DNA from: Proteiniphilum acetatigenes DSM 18083
Lineage (GTDB): Bacteria; Bacteroidota; Bacteroidia; Bacteroidales; Dysgonomonadaceae
Assembly: GCF_000380985.1 (NCBI RefSeq)
Contig: NZ_KB905692.1
Location: 186,001 to 250,000, forward strand
DNA: 64,000 nucleotides
Reading direction: 5' to 3'
Part shown: positions 53,265 through 62,900 of the stretch, in pieces
Layout: every line of letters starts with the position of its first letter
Numbering within the stretch: the stretch's first letter is position 1
Position numbers and translations under genes: made by a program
Notes under the pieces: model-generated
Told to the model about the DNA's origin: nothing
What the model saw: the letters and a program-made list of their open reading frames with translations, nothing else
Database searches by the model: none

Positions 53265-54530
53265 ATGAAACAAATAATATCATTTATGGTATCTTCTTTC
53301 CTGGCAGTCATGTCTGTCTATTCGATGGAGACTGTGGAAGGTTCCCCCGCAGTACCGGTAGATGGTGACCGCGGATACTGGGCCGGATTAGCATACAGGA
53401 TCGCTGCACCTGTACTGGAAAATATGAGTAAAGGTGAACTGAAAAAGAATATGCAGGTGGAAGTCAGCCCCACATGGGATGGACGGGATAAAGATGTTAC
53501 CTACATGGAATGTTTCGGAAGGCTTATGTCGGGGATAGCTCCCTGGCTCAGCCTGCCGGACGACGATACGGCGGAAGGCAGGCAAAGGAAACAACTCCGC
53601 GAATGGGCATTGAAGAGTTACGCGCATGCGGTTAACCCCGAAAGTCCCGACTACCTGTTGTGGAGAAATGAAGGGCAACCGTTGGTGGATGCCGCTTATA
53701 TCGCAAGCAGTTTCCTCCGTGCACCCAAACAGTTATGGGAGCCGCTCGATGAATTAACCAAAGAGAGATATATCAAGGAATTCCAGCAACTACGCCGTAT
53801 AGATCCTCCTTACACCAACTGGCTTTTATTCTCGGCAATGGTAGAAACTTTCCTGATAGAGGCAGGGGCGCAGTATGATATGTACCGCATACACAGCGCT
53901 ATCAGGAAGGTCGATGAATGGTACGTTGGCGATGGATGGTATTCTGACGGGGAGCATTTCGCCTTTGACTACTATAACAGCTATGTGATACAACCGATGT
54001 ATATACAGGTCCTTCAGGTGCTTGTGGACAGAAAAGTACCATTGCGGGACAAAAGCCTGGAATCGATACGCAAGGATTTGGATATCGCGAAAAAACGGAT
54101 GCAACGCTTTGGGATCATATTGGAACGCTTTATTTCTCCCGAAGGAACCTTCCCGTTGTTCGGACGTTCCATGACCTACCGCTTAGGCGTATTCCAACCC
54201 CTGTCCATGCTTTCGTGGAAGGAATTCCTACCGGAAGAATTGTCCGAAGGACAGGTCAGGAGTGCGCTCACTGCTGCCATGAAACGAATGTTCATAAACG
54301 AAGGCAATTTCAATGAAGGAGGATTCCTTCAATTAGGATTTGCCGGCCATCAGCCCGACCTGTCCGACTGGTATACCAACAACGGCAGCATGTACCTCAC
54401 ATCCGAGGTGTTTCTCCCGTTGGGACTGCCGGTGGATCATTCGTTCTGGATCTCTCCCGCGGAAGACTGGACAACTAAAAAAGCATGGCAGGGAAATTCT
54501 TTCCCCAAAGACCATGCTATAAGATACTGA
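53265..54530 (+). CDS. DUF2264 / GH154-like exported glycosidase
   Basis: The 421-residue protein has a signal-like N-terminus (IISFMVSSFLAVMSVYS). It shows the DUF2264 pattern of an (alpha/alpha) barrel: WAGLAYRIAAPVLENMSKG, TYMECFGRLMSGIAPWL, YTNWLLFSAMVETFLIEAG, DGWYSDGEHFAFDYYNSYVI and GTFPLFGRSMTYRLGVF. Members have been placed in family GH154 with beta-glucuronidase activity in an arabinogalactan locus, as I recall. Next to GH105 this points to uronic-acid-capped side chains. No catalytic residues are assigned here. Confidence 0.8.
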   Translation: MKQIISFMVSSFLAVMSVYSMETVEGSPAVPVDGDRGYWAGLAYRIAAPVLENMSKGELKKNMQVEVSPTWDGRDKDVTYMECFGRLMSGIAPWLSLPDDDTAEGRQRKQLREWALKSYAHAVNPESPDYLLWRNEGQPLVDAAYIASSFLRAPKQLWEPLDELTKERYIKEFQQLRRIDPPYTNWLLFSAMVETFLIEAGAQYDMYRIHSAIRKVDEWYVGDGWYSDGEHFAFDYYNSYVIQPMYIQVLQVLVDRKVPLRDKSLESIRKDLDIAKKRMQRFGIILERFISPEGTFPLFGRSMTYRLGVFQPLSMLSWKEFLPEELSEGQVRSALTAAMKRMFINEGNFNEGGFLQLGFAGHQPDLSDWYTNNGSMYLTSEVFLPLGLPVDHSFWISPAEDWTTKKAWQGNSFPKDHAIRY

Positions 54531-54588
54531 TAACACCCGGATAAATGAGATATTTGCACTTTATTTTAACAAACAAACTCTCTGAATT

Positions 54589-55749
54589 ATGAACTACAAG
54601 TTTTACGATTTGTCTGTAATGGTATTTTTCACGGTAATAATCGCCTGTTTCATGGGGTGCGGTCCGGGTCAGGATAATAATAAACCACCTGAAAGAACAG
54701 ATGTAAAAGAAGTGATTGATATTATCCACAAAATAAACAGTTACTGGCAGGCCAATCATCCGGAACACGGCAATGCATTCTGGCACAGAGCTGCCTATCA
54801 TACCGGTAATATGGCTGCGTATGAAGTGACCGGAAACGAGGCATACAAGGCATATTCCGAAGCCTGGGCAGAACACAATGGGTGGAAAGGTGCCAAATCA
54901 GACAATAAGGAGAACTGGAGGTATTCATATGGGGAGTCTGACGATTTTGTGCTTTTCGGAGATTGGCAGATCTGTTTCCAGGTATATGTCGACCTGTATA
55001 ATCTGGATGAGACAAAAGACGAAAGAAAGATTGCACGAGCAAAAGAGGTGATGGAATACCAGATGAGCACACCGCAGAATGATTACTGGTGGTGGGCTGA
55101 TGGCCTTTATATGGTGATGCCGGTGATGACAAAACTATACAATATAACTGGAAACGAACTGTATCTGAGTAAACTTCATGAATATTTCTCCTTTGCAAAA
55201 GAGCTGATGTACGATGAGGAGAACACTCTGTTTTATCGGGATGCCAAATATATATATCCTGCTCACAAGACGAACAATGGGAAGAAAGACTTCTGGGCGC
55301 GTGGTAACGGATGGGTATTCGCCGGACTGGCCAAAGTATTACAGGATCTGCCCGAAGACAATCCCCATAGAGATGAATATATAAGTGTATACCGGGATAT
55401 GGCGAAAGCGCTTGCCGGTTGCCAGCAGGAAGAGGGATTCTGGACTAGAAGCCTGCTCGATGCCGACCATGCTGCCGGATACGAGACCAGCGGCACGGCA
55501 TTCTTCGTTTACGGCTATCTATGGGGGATAAACAACGGTTTCTTTGATAAAAACGACTACAGGACAGTGGTGGATGAAGGTTGGAGTTACCTGACGAATA
55601 TCGCTTTACAGGATGACGGTAAGGTCGGCTATGTACAGCCTATCGGTGAACGGGCCGATCAACATAACGTAAGTGCGGGAACGACCGCCGATTTTGGTGT
55701 GGGCGCTTTCTTATTGGCTGCCTCTGAGATGGTGAAATACCTGGAATAA
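54589..55749 (+). CDS. GH105/GH88-type unsaturated glycuronyl hydrolase, lipoprotein
   Basis: The 386-residue protein has a lipoprotein-like signal ending CFMGC (Cys24). The (alpha/alpha)6 barrel carries the GH105 signature WWWADGLYMVMP with candidate catalytic Asp171, an aromatic cluster NAFWHRAAYHTGNMAAYEV and the conserved FWARGNGWVFAGLAKVLQ and ETSGTAFFVYGYLWGIN. GH105 enzymes hydrate the double bond of unsaturated glucuronyl or galacturonyl ends produced by polysaccharide lyases. No lyase gene is in the window, so the substrate must be made by another locus or organism. Its start is 58 bases after the DUF2264 stop. Confidence 0.88.
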   Translation: MNYKFYDLSVMVFFTVIIACFMGCGPGQDNNKPPERTDVKEVIDIIHKINSYWQANHPEHGNAFWHRAAYHTGNMAAYEVTGNEAYKAYSEAWAEHNGWKGAKSDNKENWRYSYGESDDFVLFGDWQICFQVYVDLYNLDETKDERKIARAKEVMEYQMSTPQNDYWWWADGLYMVMPVMTKLYNITGNELYLSKLHEYFSFAKELMYDEENTLFYRDAKYIYPAHKTNNGKKDFWARGNGWVFAGLAKVLQDLPEDNPHRDEYISVYRDMAKALAGCQQEEGFWTRSLLDADHAAGYETSGTAFFVYGYLWGINNGFFDKNDYRTVVDEGWSYLTNIALQDDGKVGYVQPIGERADQHNVSAGTTADFGVGAFLLAASEMVKYLE

Positions 55750-55809
55750 GAGCTATATTTATCGTATCTAAAGAAGATTCAAGTCGGCTTTGATGCTAAG
55801 ACAGGTTTG

Positions 55810-56127
55810 TCAAAACATCGAAGCCATTTTGCGGATTTCGTCAAGCCGTTTGTTCAGTTTGTTATCTTTTTGTGCTACTTGCAGGTTATAATCTGTTTGC
55901 ATACCAACCAGAATATAAGCCGGTACTCCCAATGCCGCTTCCATGAACAAAGCAAAATCAGTTGTTACCGGACGTTTGCCATTCAATATCTCGTTAAAGG
56001 CGGTGTAAGGTAGTCCCAATTGCTTCGCAAAAACTTTCTGAGATAAGTGCCGGTATTTCAACTCATCTTTCAATAACTCTCCGGGATGTACCGGTCGAAA
56101 AGGAAATTTTAAATCACTCATAGTCAT
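55810..56127 (-). CDS. higA: HigA-family antitoxin (XRE-type), orphan
   Basis: The 105-residue protein matches HigA antitoxins: VHPGELLKDELKYRHLSQKVF followed by the helix-turn-helix (AKQLGLPYTAFNEILNGKRPVT) and the C-terminal FALFMEAALGVPAYILVGMQ. It would bind its own promoter as a dimer and neutralise HigB. The toxin gene in front of it is reduced to a remnant, so it is probably an orphan. Alternative start two codons later. Confidence 0.88.
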   Translation of the reverse strand: MTMSDLKFPFRPVHPGELLKDELKYRHLSQKVFAKQLGLPYTAFNEILNGKRPVTTDFALFMEAALGVPAYILVGMQTDYNLQVAQKDNKLNKRLDEIRKMASMF

Positions 56128-56128
56128 T

Positions 56129-56235
56129 TTATTTATAATGGTTTGTAATATCTGTCAATGAACAAATTTCAATTTCGGTCATATCTCTAGGATTCTGTAT
56201 TTCACGGAATTATTCTTTTCAAATTCAACTTTCAT
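56129..56235 (-). pseudogene. Deleted and frameshifted HigB toxin remnant
   Basis: Directly upstream of higA, an 18-codon frame begins MKVEFEKNNSVKYRI and ends at a TGA. A frame in the other phase continues NPRDMTEIEICSLTDITNHYK and stops just before higA. The first piece resembles the N-terminus and the second the C-terminus (ending LTNHYK-like) of Bacteroidales RelE/HigB toxins of about 100 residues. Nearly two thirds of the middle is missing and the pieces are out of frame, so no toxin can be made. Confidence 0.65.
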
Positions 56236-56254
56236 ACCTGAAATTTGTCCGGGA

Positions 56255-56286
56255 CAAAGGTAATAATATTTTATCAAATTCACAAA
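56255..56286 (-). promoter_or_regulatory. Intact promoter of the higBA remnant
   Basis: On the minus strand TTTG (56286-56283) and TACCTTTG (56262-56255) are separated by exactly 20 bases. The start of the toxin remnant lies about 20 bases downstream. Confidence 0.75.
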
Positions 56287-56360
56287 TAAAGTGAATATTT
56301 TATCAGTACGGAAAAGTATTCTCTGGTTGTATCCAATCGTGGCAATTCCATTACCTGTTG

Positions 56361-56410
56361 ACAAAAAACCAGAGAACGCAAAAAATCATACTTTAGCCGT
56401 TCTCTGGTTT
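56361..56410 (-). terminator. Terminator of the GH2 gene
   Basis: AACCAGAGAACG pairs perfectly with CGTTCTCTGGTT across a 19-base loop, and the minus strand continues with a T-run. It lies downstream of the GH2 stop and upstream of the higBA remnant. Confidence 0.85.
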
Positions 56411-56459
56411 TAGTTTTTATACCTTGAGCAAGGTATTTATTCAACAATATTACCTCAAT

Positions 56460-59400
56460 TTACTTTACGCTAATAGTGTAACTGTAAGAATATTCTTTAT
56501 CCATAAACCGGTATTGGTCTAACGGTTTTGCTCCCCATGACTGCAATCCTCCCACACCTCGCTGGAACAGGTCTACACACAGGACTACTTCGTGACGGGG
56601 CAACACATCCGACCAGTGCTGCTGTTTCTTGGTCATGCCCGGATCCAGATCTTCGGGACAATTGTTTGTCGCACTTACCGATAATGGTTGTACTCCATCA
56701 ATCCTGATACCTTTACCATTTTTGTTTTTCAATGTGAGCCAACGCACATCGGTTTTATTTCCTGTTTCCTGAGGACGGTAATAGGCGAAAGCCTGCTCTT
56801 CTACCTTTCCGTTCCAGATACCCATGAACGTATCATGTTTACGGTCTACATAGTTTTCATAAGGCCCACGGCCGTACCACATAAAATCGTTATAATCTCT
56901 GGGCAAGGTCATTAACATACCGAATCGCAGCATTTCAGGCAGATCATCCGATAACGCCTTGTAATGTGCCGAGGTGGTAAGGCTTCCGTCTTTATTTACC
57001 GTGTAGGTGATTTCCACTTTGGCCTCTATTCCTCTCAGTTTGACCTCATACTCTGCTTTGAATCCTTCAGTGGTTTCTCCAGAGCTTTTATATTTGTATA
57101 TAGTATTGTGACCGGCCGATTCCCAGATACGGGCGCTGTACTGCATCCATTCCCCGAATTCGTTGTCGGTAAGCGCTCTCCAGAAATTAAGACGAGGCAG
57201 TTCCCTGAACACATTTTGTCCCTTATTTTTCATGCTTAACAGACCACGGCCGTCTTTTGATGAAAATTCATAAGATAGATTACCTGCTTTGACTATGATT
57301 TTATCGTCCTGTTTCTCAACGGCAATTTGTCCGTTTACATTCTTAGCCACAAAATAAGAATTCCGGTTAAGGGTAAATTCTTCTTTAGCCACTTCAAATC
57401 CGGAAGGAATTAATTCAGTTGCCTGATTGCTGTATGCATACACCTGAAGAAAATACTCTACGCCTGCCTCTTCAGCCAAAGCAGGTAAATCCAACTTCAC
57501 CTCTTTCCGGTTATCGGCTGCAATAGATACATTAAAAGTACCTTCCTGAAATTTTTCCCCGTTTTTAAGAAGTATCCATTTGAAAGAATAATTTTCGGGT
57601 GTCAGGGCAGTAAATTTGAAATCATTGATTACACTAATGATTCCCTTGTCCAGCTCTTTTGCTTCAAACAGGATATTCTGATATACTTTTTTAACGATAT
57701 AGGTATGTGGAATATAGTCCTGGTCGGGACTGACAACACCGTCCATACAGAAGTTGCCATCATTCATTTTGTTATAGCCATTCAGGTCGCCGCCGTATGC
57801 CCAGTAGAAACGGCCCTGTTCATCATGAGTAGGATATCCGTGATTATACCATTCCCAGATAAAGCCGCCCTGCATGTTCTTACTGGAACGCATCAGGTCC
57901 CAGTACTCCTGGAAATTCCCCATGCTGTTGCCCATGGCATGCGCATATTCGCACATGATATAGGGTCTTCCGAGATCTTTTGCCGCATCGCGTTGCATAT
58001 TTTCCCATGATGGGTACATGTGGCAGATAATATCTGTATTCCTGTCTCTCTGGTAGGCCTGCTCATATTGTACGGGACGGCTGTTGTCACGGGCTTTGGC
58101 CCAGTCGTACATATCGAAAAAGGCTTTCCCGTTGCTCGCTTCATTGCCCAGGGACCAGAAGATGACCGACGCATGGTTTTTGTCACGTTCCACAAGGCGG
58201 ATAACGCGATCCATGTGTTGGGCATGCCATTCGGGGAAGTTGGAAACATTGTCGGGTCCGTAACCGAGACCGTGCGATTCCAGATTGGCTTCATCAACGA
58301 GGTATATTCCATACTCATCACACAATTTGTACCATAAGGGTTGTTGCGGATAATGGGATGTACGGACGGCATTTATATTGAGTTCTTTCATCAGTTGCAG
58401 GTTGCGCATCATTTCCTTCCGTGTTACCACTTGCCCGGCATGGGTATTGAACTCGTGGAGATTCACCCCTTTGAAGAAGACTTTCTTTCCGTTTACAAAC
58501 AATTGTCCGTCTGTTATTTCAATTTTACGGAACCCTATTTTGTGCGATGTGGATTCGACAATCCTGCCGTTACCGTCTTTCAATGTAATGAGCATTGTAT
58601 AGAGGTTCGGGGTTTCAGCCGTCCATTTCAGCGGATTGGAGACATTCCCTGAAACAGTAATATCAGTTATCCCATTTGCCGGAATACCCGATTTCTGATT
58701 GCGCGAAAACACTTTTTTGCCTGATTTGTCCAACAACGAAACCTCTACCGTATTATTTTGAAGATTATTGGTATAGTTCTTCAATGTGATATCCACACTG
58801 AAAATTCCATTTCTGTAATTTTTGTCCAGATCGGGGTGGGCAAAGAAATCAAAAATACGGGTTTGCGCCGTGCTGTAAAGATAAACATTACGGTTTATTC
58901 CCCCAAGACGCCACATATCCTGATCTTCGAGGTATGAACCGTCGCTGAACTTATGTACCTGGCAAGCCAATATATTTTCACCTTTTCTTATATAATCCGT
59001 GATATCGAATTCTGCAGGACTTTTCGAGTTTTGTGTATATCCCACCTTTTGTCCGTTCACCCACACATACATGGAATTTGTGCCGCCTTCGAAATGTATG
59101 AAAATACGTCTGCCGTCCCAACTGTCGGGAATATTAAATTCATGAAGATAAGCTCCTGTAGGAGAATCCTCCCTGTCGATATGGGGTGGTTTTGCCCTGA
59201 ATCCAAAACCATTGTTCACGTACATAGGGACGCCGTATCCGTTAAATTCCCAGTTTCCGGGTACAGGCATCTCATCCCAACCGCTTACATCGTAATTCTC
59301 TTCATAAAAACCCGCTGGAACGTCGGATACTTTTGGAACCCAATGGAATTTCCATTTGCCGTTCAGGGATTGATAGTAAGGAGAAGAATTATAATCATCT

Positions 59401-59561
59401 TTTACCGCCAATTCTTCGGAGGGATAAGGTAACGAGGTAGTCCGGGTGTCTTCTTTATTGACTGCGAAAACTTCCGGATTTTCCCAATCGGGAGTGTTTT
59501 GCGCGAATAAATTCATGCAAACCAAAATTGAAAAGAATAAAAAGGAAAATGTCTTTCTCAT
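56460..59561 (-). CDS. Glycoside hydrolase family 2 beta-galactosidase-like enzyme
   Basis: The 1033-residue exported enzyme has a signal ending MNLFAQ, the jelly-roll sugar-binding domain (SLNGKWKFHWVPK, EMPVPGNWEFNGYGVPMYVN), the immunoglobulin-like domain, and a TIM barrel with acid/base Glu474 in FWSLGNEASNG and nucleophile Glu538 in IMCEYAHAMGNS. A C-terminal Bgal_small_N-type domain (about 745-1020; WRALTDNEFGEWMQ, MWYGRGPYENYVDRKH) follows. This is the LacZ-like five-domain layout. It likely removes terminal beta-galactose from the locus glycan in the periplasm. It has its own promoter and operator. Confidence 0.93.
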   Translation of the reverse strand: MRKTFSFLFFSILVCMNLFAQNTPDWENPEVFAVNKEDTRTTSLPYPSEELAVKDDYNSSPYYQSLNGKWKFHWVPKVSDVPAGFYEENYDVSGWDEMPVPGNWEFNGYGVPMYVNNGFGFRAKPPHIDREDSPTGAYLHEFNIPDSWDGRRIFIHFEGGTNSMYVWVNGQKVGYTQNSKSPAEFDITDYIRKGENILACQVHKFSDGSYLEDQDMWRLGGINRNVYLYSTAQTRIFDFFAHPDLDKNYRNGIFSVDITLKNYTNNLQNNTVEVSLLDKSGKKVFSRNQKSGIPANGITDITVSGNVSNPLKWTAETPNLYTMLITLKDGNGRIVESTSHKIGFRKIEITDGQLFVNGKKVFFKGVNLHEFNTHAGQVVTRKEMMRNLQLMKELNINAVRTSHYPQQPLWYKLCDEYGIYLVDEANLESHGLGYGPDNVSNFPEWHAQHMDRVIRLVERDKNHASVIFWSLGNEASNGKAFFDMYDWAKARDNSRPVQYEQAYQRDRNTDIICHMYPSWENMQRDAAKDLGRPYIMCEYAHAMGNSMGNFQEYWDLMRSSKNMQGGFIWEWYNHGYPTHDEQGRFYWAYGGDLNGYNKMNDGNFCMDGVVSPDQDYIPHTYIVKKVYQNILFEAKELDKGIISVINDFKFTALTPENYSFKWILLKNGEKFQEGTFNVSIAADNRKEVKLDLPALAEEAGVEYFLQVYAYSNQATELIPSGFEVAKEEFTLNRNSYFVAKNVNGQIAVEKQDDKIIVKAGNLSYEFSSKDGRGLLSMKNKGQNVFRELPRLNFWRALTDNEFGEWMQYSARIWESAGHNTIYKYKSSGETTEGFKAEYEVKLRGIEAKVEITYTVNKDGSLTTSAHYKALSDDLPEMLRFGMLMTLPRDYNDFMWYGRGPYENYVDRKHDTFMGIWNGKVEEQAFAYYRPQETGNKTDVRWLTLKNKNGKGIRIDGVQPLSVSATNNCPEDLDPGMTKKQQHWSDVLPRHEVVLCVDLFQRGVGGLQSWGAKPLDQYRFMDKEYSYSYTISVK

Positions 59562-59592
59562 ACGATTATTTTTATGTGCTTTATAATTTTAA

Positions 59593-59600
59593 CAAAATTA
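59593..59600 (-). promoter_or_regulatory. -7 element of the GH2 gene
   Basis: On the minus strand TAATTTTG matches TAnnTTTG about 30 bases before the GH2 ATG. At the -33 position there is only a run of T, a poor box, consistent with an activator-dependent promoter. Confidence 0.65.
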
Positions 59601-59625
59601 GGCATATTAGTTATTAGAATAAAAA

Positions 59626-59663
59626 GATAAATTAATCAAAAAAGAGTGATAAATTAATCAAAA
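59626..59663 (-). promoter_or_regulatory. Direct-repeat operator, probably for an AraC-type HTCS
   Basis: Two identical 16-base repeats (minus strand TTTTGATTAATTTATC) lie at 59626-59641 and 59648-59663, 22 bases apart, so on the same face of the helix. The proximal copy abuts the -33 region of the GH2 promoter. AraC-type proteins, including HTCS outputs, bind such direct repeats. The neighbouring HTCS2 is the natural candidate. Confidence 0.65.
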
Positions 59664-59704
59664 CAAATTTATTTCATATGACTAAAACTTTTATTTTCAC
59701 TAAA

Positions 59705-59781
59705 GTTAGATATTTGCTCGCCACTGCATAATACAAGCAAGCTTGTCTTCTGCTCGTCTGGCTTGACGCAAATAGTTCAAT
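59705..59781 (-). repeat. Dispersed dyad element, copy 2
   Basis: The minus strand reads AGCAGAAGACAAGCTTGCTTG, then TATTATGCAGTGGCGAG and a TATCT end. The centre is ACAAGC-TT-GCTTGT, where copies 1 and 3 have CAAGT-TT-ACTTG, so a base pair changed on both arms. It lies about 40 bases upstream of the GH2 operator. Confidence 0.7.
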
Positions 59782-59915
59782 GGTGTCATATGGAACTCGC
59801 TTTTAATCATGTTCACTGAAGTTAGTCGTTTTGAGTCGCCTTCGCTCCTCGATTTTCAATTCTACGCTCAACATAGTAAAAACAAGTTTTTCCTCTGTAT
59901 TCGCTTATCGAAAAC

Positions 59916-59931
59916 GTTCTTGTGTGAGAAC
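59916..59931 (-). terminator. Weak hairpin after HTCS2
   Basis: On the minus strand GTTCT pairs with AGAAC around CACACA, three bases after the HTCS2 stop, followed by GTTTTCG. It is short with a poor T-run. Confidence 0.4.
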
Positions 59932-59933
59932 AA

Positions 59934-62900
59934 TTATAATGCTCGTTTCATTGATTTTATGTACTCTGAGGGAGCCATGCCGTATTCGTCCTTAAAACAT
60001 TTCCGAAAATAGACCACGTCGTTGAATCCGGACATATATGCCACTTCCGATACCTGATATGAGCCGGACAGCAGGAGCCGGAGACTATTTTTGAGCCGGA
60101 TCTTCCGGATAAACTCATTGGGAGATATTCCAGTGAGTCCTTTGACTTTTCTATAGAAGGTGGAATAGCTCATGTGCATCTTTTCTTTGATAAAGGCAAT
60201 ATCGAGGTCTTCCATTTCAATATTATTCTCTACAATCTCGGTGAGTTTATTTAGAAACTCTTTATCCAATTTACTGATCTTTAGAGGTTCTTCCGCTAAG
60301 TTATTTTCATGCCTTACTGTTCCCTTGGCGAATGTACTGATCTGATCTGCCAGTTTACGGCGCGACTCCAATAAGTTGTCTATCCGACTTCTCAATAGTC
60401 TGGCGCTAAAAGGTTTTGTCAGATATGAGTCGGCACCACTGTCATATCCTTTTTCCTGATCATAGAGGGAATCTCTGGCAGTAAGTAAAATAACCGAAAT
60501 ATGACTGGTACGCACGTCTTCTTTTATTCTACGACAGAGTTCCATACCGTCCATTTCGGGCATCATAATATCGCTGACAATGATATTGGGTATATGTTTT
60601 CGCGCCAGTTCCAACCCATCTTTTCCATTTGTCGCGGATAGCACATAATAATCGTTTTCCAAAGAGGAGGCAATATATGCACGGATATCATCGTCATCCT
60701 CTACTACCAGTATTACCGGGCGGTTGTCAACACTTTCTTCCTTCTGGATGTCCTGTTCTTCTTCGATAATATTAGTATCCGTTTTTTCTTCGGTATGTAT
60801 AGCCGAAGGATAAGTGTTTTCGGTTAATAAACGTAACCTGAACAGGGTTCCTTTACCGACAGTACTTTCCACATGCAAAGTCCCTTCGTGAAGATCGGCC
60901 AATGATTTAACAAGGGCAAGCCCTATTCCCGTGCCGGACGATTGATGTTTACCTTTTACCTGGTAATAACGCTCGAATATATGTGATAAAGCGTCGGCCT
61001 CTATTCCATAACCAGTGTCGGAGACCGCTATTTCGGTGTAGTGATTGTCTTTCTCTTTGATCGAACGCAGAGAGAGGCGAATTTCACCTTCTGCTGTATA
61101 TTTCATTGCGTTCGACAAAAAGTTATTTAATATGGTCGTGATAACGTCCGCATCAAAATAAAGGATACTATTTTTGTCTTGGATATCAATATGGGTTACT
61201 ACCTTCTCATTCCGGGATAATTCCTTATAACGCAATCCTGTTTCTGCAACCAGATTTGCCAGGTTCCCCTTCGACACGGAGAGTTTCCTGTTCTGTGTCT
61301 CGGTTTTCCTGAATTCCAGAATCTGATTGATCAGATTTAACAGGCGGATGGCGCTGGCGTGAATAATACTGATCTTTTTGCTATAGCCTGCCGGTAATCC
61401 GGCATCTTGCACCAGATCTTCCAATGGCCCGAGAATAAGCGTCAACGGGGTACGGAGTTCATGGGTAATATTCGTATAAAAACGCAGTCGTTCATCATTC
61501 AGTTCCTGTTTATTCTGGCTGTTTTTCCTTTCCAGCTCAAGTGATGTTTTCAGGTCAATCCTTCTTTTATAGGAACGTAGTGAGAAGAAGATTACGAAGC
61601 AGGCTATTATTATATATAAAAGTTTGGCATACCATGTAAGCCATAACGGAGGATGAATAATAAAGGCAAGTGATGCAATATTCACTTCGTCCCATTCCTG
61701 ATTTTTCAGACGACTTTTTACTTTAAATGTATATTCTCCCGGCGATATATTGCGGAATGCCACCTGATTTTCATCCTGAGTATTATACCAGATGTCGTCC
61801 AGACCCTCCATCATGTAAGCATACTCGACTTGCTGATTTTGTGAATAATCGGGACTGGAAAATGAGATCCTGAAAGAATTTTTATTATAGGCCAACTCTA
61901 TTTTATTCTGTGGCGTAGGAACCAGAATTTCCCTACTGTAATTTTCTATCTGTTTACTCAATGCCAGACATTCTATAATTTGCACAGGAACCACTTTCCG
62001 TTTTTCTTTCGTTAATTCTTCAGGATTAAAATAGCAGACACCATTGAGTGAACCAAAGAAAAGGATGCCGTCTTCCCTGAGACTTGCAGCACCATTGGTA
62101 AAATCTCCGATAGGAGTACCGTCCTGATGGTTGTAATTATTAAACTTTTCTCCGTTCCATAGTGAAATACCGGCATTGGTACTGATCCAGATATTTCCCA
62201 TATCATCTTGCTGAATGGCACGAACAAAAGAGTTTTCAAGCCCTTGTTTTTCATCGTATGTTTCATATTGGCCTGTATCTTCCGTGTTTTTAAAATAAGC
62301 CATTCCATTGCGTGTAGCAACCCATACCCCACCCCCGGAATCCATATAAAGATGATTGATGGCATTTGAGATGAAACCTTTATCCTTGACTATATTATCT
62401 ACTAAATTATCATTGCCATCGAAAATAAATATTCCTTTTCCAAATGTTCCGATCCATAATTTCCCCTGTCTGTCATGGAGAACACTGTATATTGTTTTAT
62501 CCTCTAACTGATCATTAATGTGGTTTTCCTTTTTTATCGTTCCACTCTGGTAGGAATATAATCCGGTTTCTGTGCCAATCCATATTTTCCCATCGATGTC
62601 TTCATAGAATTCATGGACATACTCACCCCTTCCTTCAAAAGGAATATTTTTTATCTGATAATTATCCGGGTTCTGTTGAAGTATCTCGCCAGTAGATGTC
62701 CCGAACCAGAGAATTCCGTTCCTATCGCTTCTTATCTTGTTGACATATACATTTGAACTTATTCCTGACAAATAAGGTTGAATATTGATTGCTCTCTTAA
62801 CCTCATTATCCTGAAGAAGAATGACTTCATTTTCAGTTCCAACCCATAATCGCTGATTTTTATCCATGCATATATCCCATATCTGCCTTTCGTTTGTATC

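Noticed and set aside
56179-56364. A 61-codon minus-strand frame in front of higA
   Set aside because: Its first 43 codons span the promoter; only the last 18, starting after the predicted transcription start, match a HigB N-terminus.
59809-60012. A 67-codon plus-strand frame before HTCS2's 3' end
   Set aside because: It overlaps the HTCS2 coding end and its hairpin in antisense and shows no protein features.
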